DNA of 30,086 bases from JAXJYR01 sp964593515 (GCA_964593515.1 CAZQJH010000007.1:1-30086); one strand, 5' to 3'; shown: positions 7,761 to 16,941, counted from the stretch's first letter. Notes: generated from the letters alone by a model not told the origin. Numbers and translations: made by a program.

Positions 7761-10700
7761 TTATTCTTCGTCTTCTTTGTTTAATACACCGAAGTCAAAG
7801 TCGTCGCCACCGTTGTTGATATTATCTTTGTTTTTTAAGATAATTCCTTCAACCATTGCTAATCCTTTTACTTCTTGGTTGTATGCAGCAAGATCAATTT
7901 TAGCAAATGATTGATCTTCTAAGTTTAAGACATATAAGTTCATTGTAATTGTTGATTCATATGGACTTTCGTTTGTTGTAGTAATGAATACTCTGTTTAA
8001 GACTGCACTGTAGTACATTGCAATATCTTCAGTAGCTACAACTGTTCCTTGTGCCCATACAATTGGTTCACAGTCTTTGATTTCACTTCCACCTACACCG
8101 AAGTCATCATCGAAGTCGTGTTTTTCTGACCAGTAATCAATTCCCCAATCACCGTCATCTCCGCCTCCATCTGAAACATTTAAGGCTACGCGGTAAATGT
8201 AGTCGTTGTTTCCATCGTAGATAATCATTGAGTTTGCACTGTCAAATGTTAAGGCAGTTGGTAACATAATATCATATGGTACTTCTCTAACAAATGTCAT
8301 TGCTCCACTAGTTAAGTCTACTTGGTAAACGTAGCTTACTGTGTTACCCCAAGTATCAACAAATTGTACAATGGCATATACTTCACCAGTGAATGTATTT
8401 GTTGAGAATGCTCTTAAGGTAATTGTTGGGTTTTCTAACCACCATAAATCATCAGCATTACTTAATTGGTCTAATACTTTAGCATCACCAATTTGTTCAA
8501 TAACACTCATATCAGCAGTATATTTCCATAAGTATCCATCAGTTCCTACTGCATAGAAGTATCCATCGTTGTTTAATGTTGCTTTTTCAACACGGAATGC
8601 TGGGTTATGTTCTGCAAATACAGTCTTATCTAAGATTGTTGTTGGTTTTAAAACTGGTGATGTTTCAAATCCAGTTGGGTTAATTACATAGAATAATGAA
8701 TCGTCCCCTAATACAGTAACTTGACATACAGCTTCAATTCCATCTTGTGTAGATACAACCACAAATGTTGTTCCTGATTTATGTGCTGTTACATTACCTT
8801 CGTTATCAACTGTTACGATTGATTCATCAATTGATGCATATTCAAATTCCACATCGTTTAAGTTTACACTTAATGGTTGTGGGAAGGCTCTTAATTGTTG
8901 TGTTTCACCTGTAGCAAGCATCATATTAGATGTATTTAATTTGATTGCTTCAATTTCTGGTGTTTTTACTTCAATTGGTTCTTTTGGTTCGATATATAAT
9001 CCAGTTACTTGACATCCAGCAGCCCCGATTTTACCAAGTTCAATTGAAACTTCGTTTGCAGGGTCAATTAATACTAAGTTAGCATATGATCCTTCTTCTA
9101 AGTTCCAGTAACATTGTGCCCAGTAAATGTTTCCAGTGTTGTGGTCGTATGCCATTGTTTGGTATACGTTAGCATTATAACCAGTATCGAATAAGTAAGT
9201 TTCTGCACCACTTTGTTTATCAATTTCGTAGAATTTACCATGGTTGTCAACCCCATATAAAGTACCATCTGTTGAACATGTGATAGCTTTAATAGTTGTA
9301 TTTTGGTTTCCTACTTTGTAGCTTGTTCCATCTTCTAAGTTGATTGCATATAATGAAGTATTTGAGTCAACGTTACGTACTGAACTAATAGCATACATTA
9401 CTCCTTGTGAGTAATCAAAGGCCATATCACCGAAGTCTGGGTGGTTAAGTTTAACACGTTTTTCTACTTCATATTTATCTGATTCAGCATTTAATACTAA
9501 GAATTGTGGGTTCATGTTGTCATATACATAAACTTTACCGTTGTAGTATTCGGCTGCATCTACGTTGTAGTTTTCAGCATTTGCTAATCCTGTTCCTTCT
9601 GATAAGTCAGAATCGTCTAATGTAGCCCAAATGTATGTACCTTCATATAAGAAGTCATATACGATATATCCTCTAATATCTCCAGCTGATTCGTATACAC
9701 GTACTTTAAAGCTTGTTTCTAATTCACCAACTTTAGCTGTTAAAGTTACAGTACCTTTCTTAACAGCTTTAATTACGTTGTTTTCAACTGTTACAATTCC
9801 ATCTTCACTCATTTCCCATTTAATATTACGGTCAGTAGCGTTGAATGGTTGCACGTTGATTGGAGCAGCAATTTCCATACCAGTTACTAAGTTTAACATA
9901 TCAGTAGTAGCACTAATTCCACTTACTTCTACTTTATCTAATGTTGGTAATACATCTTTGTTTGGAACTGCGAATAATCCGATTAATTGTGATCCTCCAG
10001 CAACTGCACCAATTGTTAAGGCTGTACCGTTAACTGTATCAACTAATGCTAATTGTTCAACATTTAATCCATCAGCGTAGTTGTAGAACATATTTCCAGT
10101 GTTGTGGTCGTATGTCATACTTGTAAGACCGTTAATGTGAGTTACTCCAGTTACTCCAATTGTTTTTAATGTTAAGCGATCGTTATCTTCATCTTCAACA
10201 CCGAAGCCAAAGTCATCAACTAATGAAGTTAATTTGTTATCTAACCATCCGATTCCATCATCTGGCCATCCAATTCCATCATCGCCACCACTTCCACTTA
10301 CAGTGAATTTATCACCAACACATTCACATAAGAATCCTGTGTCAGTTACCATGTATAAAATACCATCAGTTGAAATAGCTAAAGTGATTGGTTGTCCACC
10401 TTTACTATCTTCAAGTGAGTATTCTCCTACTTGTTCAATTAATCCTGTTTGTAAGTCAATGTGTACTAAGTATGTTAAGTTATCCCATCCTTTTTTGCTT
10501 GCAATACCGAACATGTATCCTGTTGAGTAATCGAAGGCCATGTCTTTTAATGACCACATAGAATCTGGGTTAGAAATCTTAGTTTCTTTATATGTTACTG
10601 GATCAATTTTGAAGAATTCAGTTGATGAGTTATATGCGTAAATAGTTCCATCGTAGTATTCAGCAGCTGCATAAGTTACTCTTGAAACATCACTTACTGG

Positions 10701-13700
10701 TTGTGCTGATTTAACTTTTCCTGTATCGATTTTTAACCATTGGTTGTAGTATCCAGATGTTGATCCAATTGTGAATCCGAATAATTCAGATTTAGGTTGA
10801 ATTACACGTACTTCACATTCAGCTTTTAATTCTGGGAAGTCTTTACTTGCAACGGTAATTGTTGCAATTCCTTCTTTTTTACCAGTTACGTTTCCACGAA
10901 TATCGATAGATGCAATGTTTTCATCTGATGAAGACCATACTAAGTCTCCAGTGTTTGAATACCATGGAGTTTGGTTGACTTTTAATTGTGTACTTGTTCC
11001 ATTTAATACCGCTACGCTTGCTAATTCAAAGTCAATTGATGTTGCGTTAGCTTCTGGGATATCAAATCCACGATCATGTAAGAATACTAAACCGTTTAAG
11101 ACAGGGTTATCGTTTAATGATCCTACTTTAGTTAATTCGTAGTTATTACTTAAGTCAATTGTATATAAGTGTGCTGTTTCGTCCATTAAGTGAGCAGCCC
11201 AGTATAAACTGTTGTCTTTAGGGTTGTATGTCATTGATTGAACGTTTAATGGTTCTAATCCAGTATCTAATAAAGGTTCGTCTACTGATTGTTCCCACAT
11301 TCCTGTTTCTTTATCGATTGTTCTTAATAATCCTTCAGAGTCAATTCCATATAATACTCCGTTATCATCACATGCTAATGTGAATGGACGGTTGTACCAC
11401 CATGTATATAATCCTCCTAAACCAGTTAATTCACCAGTTAAGATATCAATCTTCACGATTTCATAAATTCCATCAGTTCCACCAGTGTATCCATATAATA
11501 CTTTATCTACTGGATCGTATGCGATGTCTTTAATTTCTTTACCATAGTCGGCAATTACAGTACGGTCATCCCAAACTCCTGGTGTTAATGATACTAATTG
11601 TCCTCCAGCATTTACAGCTAAGATACGTCCATCTACGTATTCAGCAGCTTGTAATGAGTAGTCAACGTAGTATTCACTATCTTGTTCTTGAACAACAATT
11701 TCTCCAGCTTCATTACGGTTGTTTGGATCAACTGCTACCCATCCATATAAACTGTCATCGTAAATAGTGTCAGTTGCTACACGGTATCCGTATAATAACT
11801 CGTTGTTTACTGGTGGAATGTTGTTTGTTGTTTTAACTTCATAATATGTTTCGTTTACTGCATAGTCTCCTAATACAATCATGAATTCATTACCATAACC
11901 AGTAATTTCATAACGTTGTGTTACTTCGGCACCTTTTTCACTTTCAACTCCATAACGAGCTTTTACTACTGCTCCTGCTTTGTTTAAGAAACATACAGCA
12001 GCTACTTTTTGGTTATCTTTAAATGTTAAGTCTAAGAATTGTTTATCTCCTTCAACTACTACATTAGCACTAATTACTTCTGGTGCTTGAGTATCAACGT
12101 TGAAGTCTAATGTCCATGAATTACTTAAGTTGTTTTGTTCATGACGATCGAATTCTAATGTAGTTGCAACATTCATTGTTACAACTGTATCGTTTGCTAA
12201 AACATTTCCTTTTGCATCAGTAAAGTTATACATGTTAGATGTGTATAATGATTGAGCAAATGGGAACATATATCCTCCAGCTACATATAAGTATGTTTTT
12301 ACTGCTTTATCATATACTTCATCATAGTATACTTCGTTAGTTTCTTTGTTTGTGAAGCTAATTTCTACTGTATTAGCATTTCTTAATAATGATAAATAAA
12401 TATCATAAATACCATCAGTAATACCATCATCGTTTGGTGACATAGCAATATTGTCAACATCGAATGGTTCATCTTCTAAGTATGGGTTTAATCCAGGTAA
12501 CCAGTCAGTTCCTTGAATTGATGTCCATACAATGTTCCAGTATTGGTTAGCATTTTCTGTATCAGCATCATCCCAATAGTATCCAGCATCTAAGATTGGT
12601 GCTTTAGTCCAGTCACCATAGAATCCTAAGTATGGCATTGATAAGTTAATTTCACCACTACTTAAAGCAGTTAAGTAAGTATATCCTTCAACATATCCAC
12701 CATTTTCGTAGTTTTCATCTAAGAATTGTTTTCCTTCAGTTGATAATTCAATATCAACAGTTACATCTGCACTACTGTTTGCTGCTACTTTTAATACTTT
12801 GTTTTCTAAGTTAGCTTCGCTTTCTTTTCCTACTAAAGCATCTAAGTATGCTTGAACGTCAGCTTGATCAGATCCTTCAGTTTTATCAACTTCATATCTA
12901 AATTCAGCATTAGTTTCCATATCTTTAGTTTTCGCAACACTAGTTAAGTATAATTCACGAGCATCGTGTGAATCTGTTAATCCATTTCCATCGTAGTCAT
13001 ATGTATATACGAAACTGTTACTTGTTTCTTTTGTAGTTCCATCTAATACAACTGGAGTTAAGGCCATGAAGTTTTTACCTTCGTATTCAAATACATCTTC
13101 AGTTTGAATTGTTGTATTTAAAGCATAGTAAATATCATGATCAGCAATGTTGTTTACATGGTATGTAAAGTCGTATTTACCAGTTTTGTTTACATCATCA
13201 AATAATTCAGCTTTAGGCATATCATTAGTATCAATTGATAAGTATGCATTTGTTTTTGTTGCATAGAATGCATCAGCTAATCCACTACCTTGTACACGTG
13301 GTGAGTATGTTAATCCTGTTTTTTCATCATAAACAGCTGGTTTTGATGTACTTAATAATAAAGCATTAACATAATGGTGGATATCGCTATCACTCATATC
13401 AGGATACATTGTTTTTACATATTGAATTACTAAAGCAGCAATACCTGCTACGTTTGGTGTAGCCATTGATGTACCACTCATTAAACCATATTTACCACCA
13501 TCTAATGTAGAGTAAATGTTTCCTCCAGGTCCAGTAATATCTGGTTCTAATGATAAGTCTGGTGATGGTCCCCATGATGTGAAGTCACTCATGTGCCATG
13601 CTTCTTCATTTGGAATCATTGCTCTTTCTGTAGCAATATATAAAGTAGCTTGTGGATTATTAGCTTTATAATCTTTTAAGAATTCTCCAGCAGTTAATGT

Positions 13701-15353
13701 TAAAGTAACACATGGAATAGTTGCTTCACTACCGTCTAATGAGGCACTTAAAGTACCAGCTGTATTATTGTAAATCATTACAGCAATAGCTCCTGCTTCT
13801 TGTGCTAATTCGTGTTTAACACTAAAGTTATTTACCCCACGAGATACAACCGCAATTTTTCCTTCAACATTAGCATTAGTAAAGTCTTCTAATGTTTGTC
13901 CACAGTTATCTACCATGGCGAAGTCATAGTCTTTTCCAGCAATATTTAAAATGTTTTCTTTAGTTGTTGATTCTACATATCCAAATTGTTTATCTCCAAC
14001 TTCGATATAGTTACTCTTAATTAAAATGTTTTCAATACTAGCAACTGAAGTAACATTTTGGTAAGTTGCTGGTGAACTAATAATACTGTTATCTGGGTTA
14101 GATGTTAAGTTAGTATCAGTTCCAAATAAGTTTCCACTAGCTGATGTTGTCGCATTACCAGCAGCAACCGCTAAAATAGTATCTGTTTCTTGAACACGTG
14201 CATAAATAGCATCAGCTTCTTCACTTTCACATGTAAATCCAGCACTTGATCCAAGTGACATGTTAATTACATCAGCATCTAATAATAATGAGTCTTCAAG
14301 TGAAGCTAAAATATCTTCAGTATAAGCTCCCCCGTTAACCCCGAAAATTTTCATTACAAATAATTGCGCATCTGGTGCTACCCCTACTGCTTCTCCATTG
14401 TGAAGGTCATTAGCACAAGCAATTCCGGCAACGTGAGTACCGTGTTCTCCCATGCTATCAGCAGAGTGGTTAATTACTAAGCTTTCATCAACGTAGTTAA
14501 ATCCAAAGGCTACTTTGTTACTACGGTAAACTTGATCAACGCTTAAGTTAGGATATGCCTTAGCGGCATTTAAGCTTGGTAATACTTTCGCAATACTTTC
14601 TTTAGTTGTACTATCAGCAGTTAGACAACTTTCATCCATTGCGGCAAAGTTTTGGTGGTCATCATCTAAACCAGTATCAATAACCGAAATTTTAATTCCT
14701 TTTCCTGTATATCCACTAGCCCATGTATCTTCACGACCAATCATTACCCCATCTGAATTAGTACGAGCATTAGTATTTACTAATTCTCCATCAGCTGGTA
14801 AGTATTGAGGTTGAAGCATTACGTGGTCAACTCCATCAATTGCTTCAATTTCATCAATCATTCCATATGGAACACTTGTCGCAATCCCGTTTAATAACCA
14901 ACTGTATTGATAGTTAACTTTTAAATCTTCCCCATCAAATACTTCATTTTCAATATCTTCAATAATACGATTTTGTTTTAATTCTAAGGCTGTACGTTGA
15001 ATTTTAGTAATAAAGTTAAGTTCAGCTTTAGCATTAGTTTCAATAACTGATTTATCTTCACCCATAATGATTACTTTTACTAATTCATCATCAGCAGGGA
15101 TTACATCTAATGTTTCTTTATCATGTTCATGTTTAGCATATAAATCAGCACTTACTCTATCGCTGTTGACTTTGTTTAATTCAACATTACTTTTCTTATC
15201 ATCTTTTTTAGTTGTGTTAGTTTCAGTTTTTTCACTTGTTTTTTCACTAACTTCTTTCTTTTCACTTGCTTTAATTGTTGTCCCTAAACCATTGAAAGAA
15301 GAAGTAGTCATCGCTACAGCTAAGATAGCGGCAATAATTCGTTTAAAATTCAT
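7761..15353 (-). CDS. Giant secreted S8 subtilisin-like protease (lactocepin/C5a-peptidase type)
   Basis: A 2530-residue exported serine protease. A signal peptide covers about 1-29 and a propeptide-like region about 85-185. The S8 triad is Asp226 (VIDTGLD), His304 (HGTHVAG) and Ser629 (SGTSMATP), with oxyanion Asn400. A protease-associated insert lies at about 450-575. A single calcium loop DYDGNGLTDSHD lies at 786-797, followed by Fn3-like domains with SPNDDGITDG near 985. The C-terminal half alternates propeller-like segments (about 1184-1430, 1528-1797, 1894-2121, 2218-2511) with Big_2-like Ig domains (about 1434-1518, 1804-1884, 2131-2214). There is no LPXTG motif or C-terminal membrane helix. 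GGAGAA before the ATG lies in the end of the upstream gene, and TAA and ATG are 3 nt apart, so translation is probably coupled. Confidence 0.92.
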   Translation of the reverse strand: MNFKRIIAAILAVAMTTSSFNGLGTTIKASEKKEVSEKTSEKTETNTTKKDDKKSNVELNKVNSDRVSADLYAKHEHDKETLDVIPADDELVKVIIMGEDKSVIETNAKAELNFITKIQRTALELKQNRIIEDIENEVFDGEDLKVNYQYSWLLNGIATSVPYGMIDEIEAIDGVDHVMLQPQYLPADGELVNTNARTNSDGVMIGREDTWASGYTGKGIKISVIDTGLDDDHQNFAAMDESCLTADSTTKESIAKVLPSLNAAKAYPNLSVDQVYRSNKVAFGFNYVDESLVINHSADSMGEHGTHVAGIACANDLHNGEAVGVAPDAQLFVMKIFGVNGGAYTEDILASLEDSLLLDADVINMSLGSSAGFTCESEEADAIYARVQETDTILAVAAGNATTSASGNLFGTDTNLTSNPDNSIISSPATYQNVTSVASIENILIKSNYIEVGDKQFGYVESTTKENILNIAGKDYDFAMVDNCGQTLEDFTNANVEGKIAVVSRGVNNFSVKHELAQEAGAIAVMIYNNTAGTLSASLDGSEATIPCVTLTLTAGEFLKDYKANNPQATLYIATERAMIPNEEAWHMSDFTSWGPSPDLSLEPDITGPGGNIYSTLDGGKYGLMSGTSMATPNVAGIAALVIQYVKTMYPDMSDSDIHHYVNALLLSTSKPAVYDEKTGLTYSPRVQGSGLADAFYATKTNAYLSIDTNDMPKAELFDDVNKTGKYDFTYHVNNIADHDIYYALNTTIQTEDVFEYEGKNFMALTPVVLDGTTKETSNSFVYTYDYDGNGLTDSHDARELYLTSVAKTKDMETNAEFRYEVDKTEGSDQADVQAYLDALVGKESEANLENKVLKVAANSSADVTVDIELSTEGKQFLDENYENGGYVEGYTYLTALSSGEINLSMPYLGFYGDWTKAPILDAGYYWDDADTENANQYWNIVWTSIQGTDWLPGLNPYLEDEPFDVDNIAMSPNDDGITDGIYDIYLSLLRNANTVEISFTNKETNEVYYDEVYDKAVKTYLYVAGGYMFPFAQSLYTSNMYNFTDAKGNVLANDTVVTMNVATTLEFDRHEQNNLSNSWTLDFNVDTQAPEVISANVVVEGDKQFLDLTFKDNQKVAAVCFLNKAGAVVKARYGVESEKGAEVTQRYEITGYGNEFMIVLGDYAVNETYYEVKTTNNIPPVNNELLYGYRVATDTIYDDSLYGWVAVDPNNRNEAGEIVVQEQDSEYYVDYSLQAAEYVDGRILAVNAGGQLVSLTPGVWDDRTVIADYGKEIKDIAYDPVDKVLYGYTGGTDGIYEIVKIDILTGELTGLGGLYTWWYNRPFTLACDDNGVLYGIDSEGLLRTIDKETGMWEQSVDEPLLDTGLEPLNVQSMTYNPKDNSLYWAAHLMDETAHLYTIDLSNNYELTKVGSLNDNPVLNGLVFLHDRGFDIPEANATSIDFELASVAVLNGTSTQLKVNQTPWYSNTGDLVWSSSDENIASIDIRGNVTGKKEGIATITVASKDFPELKAECEVRVIQPKSELFGFTIGSTSGYYNQWLKIDTGKVKSAQPVSDVSRVTYAAAEYYDGTIYAYNSSTEFFKIDPVTYKETKISNPDSMWSLKDMAFDYSTGYMFGIASKKGWDNLTYLVHIDLQTGLIEQVGEYSLEDSKGGQPITLAISTDGILYMVTDTGFLCECVGDKFTVSGSGGDDGIGWPDDGIGWLDNKLTSLVDDFGFGVEDEDNDRLTLKTIGVTGVTHINGLTSMTYDHNTGNMFYNYADGLNVEQLALVDTVNGTALTIGAVAGGSQLIGLFAVPNKDVLPTLDKVEVSGISATTDMLNLVTGMEIAAPINVQPFNATDRNIKWEMSEDGIVTVENNVIKAVKKGTVTLTAKVGELETSFKVRVYESAGDIRGYIVYDFLYEGTYIWATLDDSDLSEGTGLANAENYNVDAAEYYNGKVYVYDNMNPQFLVLNAESDKYEVEKRVKLNHPDFGDMAFDYSQGVMYAISSVRNVDSNTSLYAINLEDGTSYKVGNQNTTIKAITCSTDGTLYGVDNHGKFYEIDKQSGAETYLFDTGYNANVYQTMAYDHNTGNIYWAQCYWNLEEGSYANLVLIDPANEVSIELGKIGAAGCQVTGLYIEPKEPIEVKTPEIEAIKLNTSNMMLATGETQQLRAFPQPLSVNLNDVEFEYASIDESIVTVDNEGNVTAHKSGTTFVVVSTQDGIEAVCQVTVLGDDSLFYVINPTGFETSPVLKPTTILDKTVFAEHNPAFRVEKATLNNDGYFYAVGTDGYLWKYTADMSVIEQIGDAKVLDQLSNADDLWWLENPTITLRAFSTNTFTGEVYAIVQFVDTWGNTVSYVYQVDLTSGAMTFVREVPYDIMLPTALTFDSANSMIIYDGNNDYIYRVALNVSDGGGDDGDWGIDYWSEKHDFDDDFGVGGSEIKDCEPIVWAQGTVVATEDIAMYYSAVLNRVFITTTNESPYESTITMNLYVLNLEDQSFAKIDLAAYNQEVKGLAMVEGIILKNKDNINNGGDDFDFGVLNKEDEE

Positions 15354-15356
15354 AAC

Positions 15357-16304
15357 TTATTCTCCTTTCTTTTTACGTCCAACAATAATTGCAACGATTG
15401 CAGCAACTACTACTAAAATAATCGCAATTGGTAAAATATAATTAGTTTCACTATCAACTTTACCTTCATCTTTAACATCGTCTTTATCATTTACATCATC
15501 TTGTGTATCATCACTAACTTGATCATCGTTAGTAACATCATCATTCACATCATTAGTGTTATCATCTTCTACATCATTTGTTACATCATCTTGTTTAGTA
15601 TCATCACTTGCGTCATTTCCATTTGATGTACTTCCATTTGATGCACTTCCATTTGATGTATTACCACTACTTGGTTTATCATCTTTTGATGTATTTCCAC
15701 CACTTGGTTTATCATCTTTTGATGTATCTCCACTACTTGGTTTATCATCTTTTGATGTATCGCCACCACTAGGTTTGTCATCTTTTGATGTATCGCCACC
15801 ACTTGGTTTGTCATCTTTTTTATCATCACTTGGTTTATCAGCTGGTTTTGTATCAATAATACCTACTTGATCACTAGCTACCACTTTACCATCTTCTTGA
15901 TAGTTAGTTCCTGATAAAACTTTTAAAGCACTTTTAGCTTGTGCTTCGCTTACGCCATTTTTAAGCGTAAAGTTGAATGAAACTAAAGTTCCTTTTGTAA
16001 TCGCTTTTTCACCTAAAAAGCTTACTTTAACTTTGTTTCCATCCACATTAACTGAATAAAGCGCTACTTCATTATTTAAAGTAACATCTTTATCGCTAAT
16101 TGATAAAACTTTTGTATCAAATTCTAATACAATAAGTCCATCACTAATCTCACCATTAGATTCTACTTTTACTGACATCTTATTATTATTAACTTTTGTC
16201 GTATAAGTATCAATCCAAAGTGATTTAGATTCTTGTGCCCAAACATTTACCCCACTAGTTGAAATAGCTAAGGCAAGTGTTAATAAAGCAATCAACTTCT
16301 TCAT
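15357..16304 (-). CDS. Membrane-anchored cohesin-like surface protein with tandem repeats
   Basis: A 315-residue exported protein. A signal peptide covers 1-23 (VWA then QES). A beta-rich domain at about 29-150 resembles cohesin folds (LIVLEFDTKVLSI, VKVSFLGEKAITKGTLVSFNFTLK). A low-complexity stalk follows: five 11-residue KDDKPSGGDTS-type repeats at about 162-216, then Asn/Ser and Asp/Asn-rich stretches. A transmembrane helix at 290-309 and a GRKKKGE tail suggest membrane anchoring with the N-terminal domain outside. No LPXTG is present. AAGGAGG lies ahead of the ATG. It is the first gene of an operon with the giant protease, which suggests they work together at the surface. The cohesin assignment rests on pattern only. 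Confidence 0.8.
   Translation of the reverse strand: MKKLIALLTLALAISTSGVNVWAQESKSLWIDTYTTKVNNNKMSVKVESNGEISDGLIVLEFDTKVLSISDKDVTLNNEVALYSVNVDGNKVKVSFLGEKAITKGTLVSFNFTLKNGVSEAQAKSALKVLSGTNYQEDGKVVASDQVGIIDTKPADKPSDDKKDDKPSGGDTSKDDKPSGGDTSKDDKPSSGDTSKDDKPSGGNTSKDDKPSSGNTSNGSASNGSTSNGNDASDDTKQDDVTNDVEDDNTNDVNDDVTNDDQVSDDTQDDVNDKDDVKDEGKVDSETNYILPIAIILVVVAAIVAIIVGRKKKGE
15651..15835 (-). repeat. 33 bp in-frame tandem repeats in the cohesin-like gene
   Basis: About five imperfect 33 bp units encode the repeated KDDKPSGGDTS stalk. Units differ at Gly/Ser and Asp/Asn positions. Copy number is a likely site of slippage variation between strains. Confidence 0.85.
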
Positions 16305-16324
16305 AACCTTTCCTCCTTCAGAAA

Positions 16325-16393
16325 GTAATCAAATAAAATTGAAATAACATTAAGCAATAATTGTTAATATTATCTCAATTATTATTTGATTAC
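16325..16393 (-). promoter_or_regulatory. Long imperfect palindrome in the leader of the cohesin-protease operon
   Basis: The left arm 16325-16353 and right arm 16364-16393 are near-perfect inverse copies. GTAATCAAATAA matches exactly, then there is a one-base indel and two mismatches over the remaining bases. The 10 nt centre contains CAAT/ATTG. It lies between the predicted transcription start and the ribosome site. It could be a stabilising or regulatory 5' mRNA hairpin, or an operator. No T run follows it, so it is not a terminator. Confidence 0.7.
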
Positions 16394-16425
16394 CCTTTCA
16401 CGAATTTTCACAAAATTCACTTATA

Positions 16426-16453
16426 ATTCTACCACGTTTTCAACTCTTTGCAA
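16426..16453 (-). promoter_or_regulatory. Promoter of the cohesin-protease operon
   Basis: On the minus strand: -35 TTGCAA (16448-16453), a 16 bp spacer, -10 TAGAAT (16426-16431). Just downstream, around the expected start of transcription, GAATTTT and AAAATTC form a short dyad (about 16402-16418) that could be an operator. Confidence 0.6.
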
Positions 16454-16512
16454 GTGCTTTCTTGAAACAAATAGAAAAATTTTCTCAAAGCTTTCACAAC
16501 CCTGTTTCGGAC

Positions 16513-16544
16513 ATAAAAAAAACTTCCTTGTATAACAAGGAAGT
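16513..16544 (-). terminator. tRNA operon terminator
   Basis: Stem ACTTCCTTG (16522-16530) / CAAGGAAGT (16536-16544) with a 5 nt loop. On the minus strand a T run follows. It lies 11 nt beyond the last tRNA-Leu CCA. Confidence 0.85.
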
Positions 16545-16554
16545 AAATAACAAA

Positions 16555-16642
16555 TGGTGGGGACGGTGGGACTTGAACCCACACGGGATTAACTCCCAAC
16601 GGATTTTAAGTCCGTTGCGTCTGCCTATTTCGCCACGACCCC
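16555..16642 (-). tRNA. tRNA-Leu (anticodon TAA)
   Basis: An 88 nt class II tRNA with encoded CCA. The D region GGCGAAATAGGCAGACGC, anticodon loop CTTAAAA (anticodon TAA), a long variable arm (TGGGAGTTAATCCCG) and T loop GGTTCAAGTC are all clear. The acceptor arms GGGGTCG and CGTCCCC leave a U-U mismatch at 5:68. Discriminator A fits leucine. Confidence 0.95.
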
Positions 16643-16669
16643 ATATAGAGTCATTTGTTTTTTTAAAGA

Positions 16670-16857
16670 TGGTGGGGACGGTGGGACTTGAACCCACACG
16701 GGATTAACTCCCAACGGATTTTANNNNNNNNNNNNNNNNNNNNNNNNNNNNNNNNNNNNNNNNNNNNNNNNNNNNNNNNNNNNNNNNNNNNNNNNNNNNN
16801 NNNNNNNNNNNNNNNNNNNNNNNAGTCCGTTGCGTCTGCCTATTTCGCCACGACCCC
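16670..16857 (-). tRNA. tRNA-Leu (anticodon TAA), second copy interrupted by an assembly gap
   Basis: The flanks of the N run are the 3' half (16670-16723) and the 5' half (16824-16857) of a tRNA-Leu identical to the copy at 16555-16642. Joining them gives a complete gene with no base missing or repeated, split in the anticodon loop. The N run is a placeholder, not an intron. Either this is one intact tRNA, or the halves belong to different copies of a longer tRNA-Leu tandem. Confidence 0.8.
16724..16823. other. Assembly gap of exactly 100 N
   Basis: Exactly 100 N, the conventional length for a gap of unknown size. It sits inside a duplicated tRNA-Leu, where short-read assemblies commonly break. 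Confidence 0.95.
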
Positions 16858-16867
16858 ATCTAAAGGT

Positions 16868-16941
16868 TGGAGGTTCCGATCGGATTTGAACCGATGATCA
16901 CAGAGTTGCAGTCTATTGCCTTACCACTTGGCTACGGAACC
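16868..16941 (-). tRNA. tRNA-Cys (anticodon GCA)
   Basis: A 74 nt gene with encoded CCA. The acceptor arms GGTTCCG / CGGAACC pair fully, discriminator U73 is the cysteine identity base and the anticodon loop CTGCAAC gives GCA. It is the first gene after the tRNA promoter; tRNA-Leu follows. Confidence 0.96.

Noticed and set aside
7761..7815. Cell-wall sorting signal at the C-terminus of the giant protease
   Set aside because: The end reads DDFDFGVLNKEDEE with no LPXTG, hydrophobic stretch or basic tail.
15651..15835. Regular 33 bp repeats that might suggest a CRISPR array
   Set aside because: The repeats are contiguous, without spacers, and translate in frame as the KDDKPSGGDTS stalk of the cohesin-like protein.
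15581..15870. Open frames on both strands across the stalk repeats, 91 and 104 codons
   Set aside because: They are shadows produced by the repeat composition, with no ribosome sites or family features.
16724..16823. Possible intron in tRNA-Leu at the anticodon loop, a known group I intron site
   Set aside because: The interruption is exactly 100 N with no real sequence, and the neighbouring identical tRNA has no insert. An intron cannot be excluded but nothing supports it.
16462..16897. Open frames over the tRNA genes and the N run
   Set aside because: They overlap clear tRNA genes and the gap; typical spurious frames.
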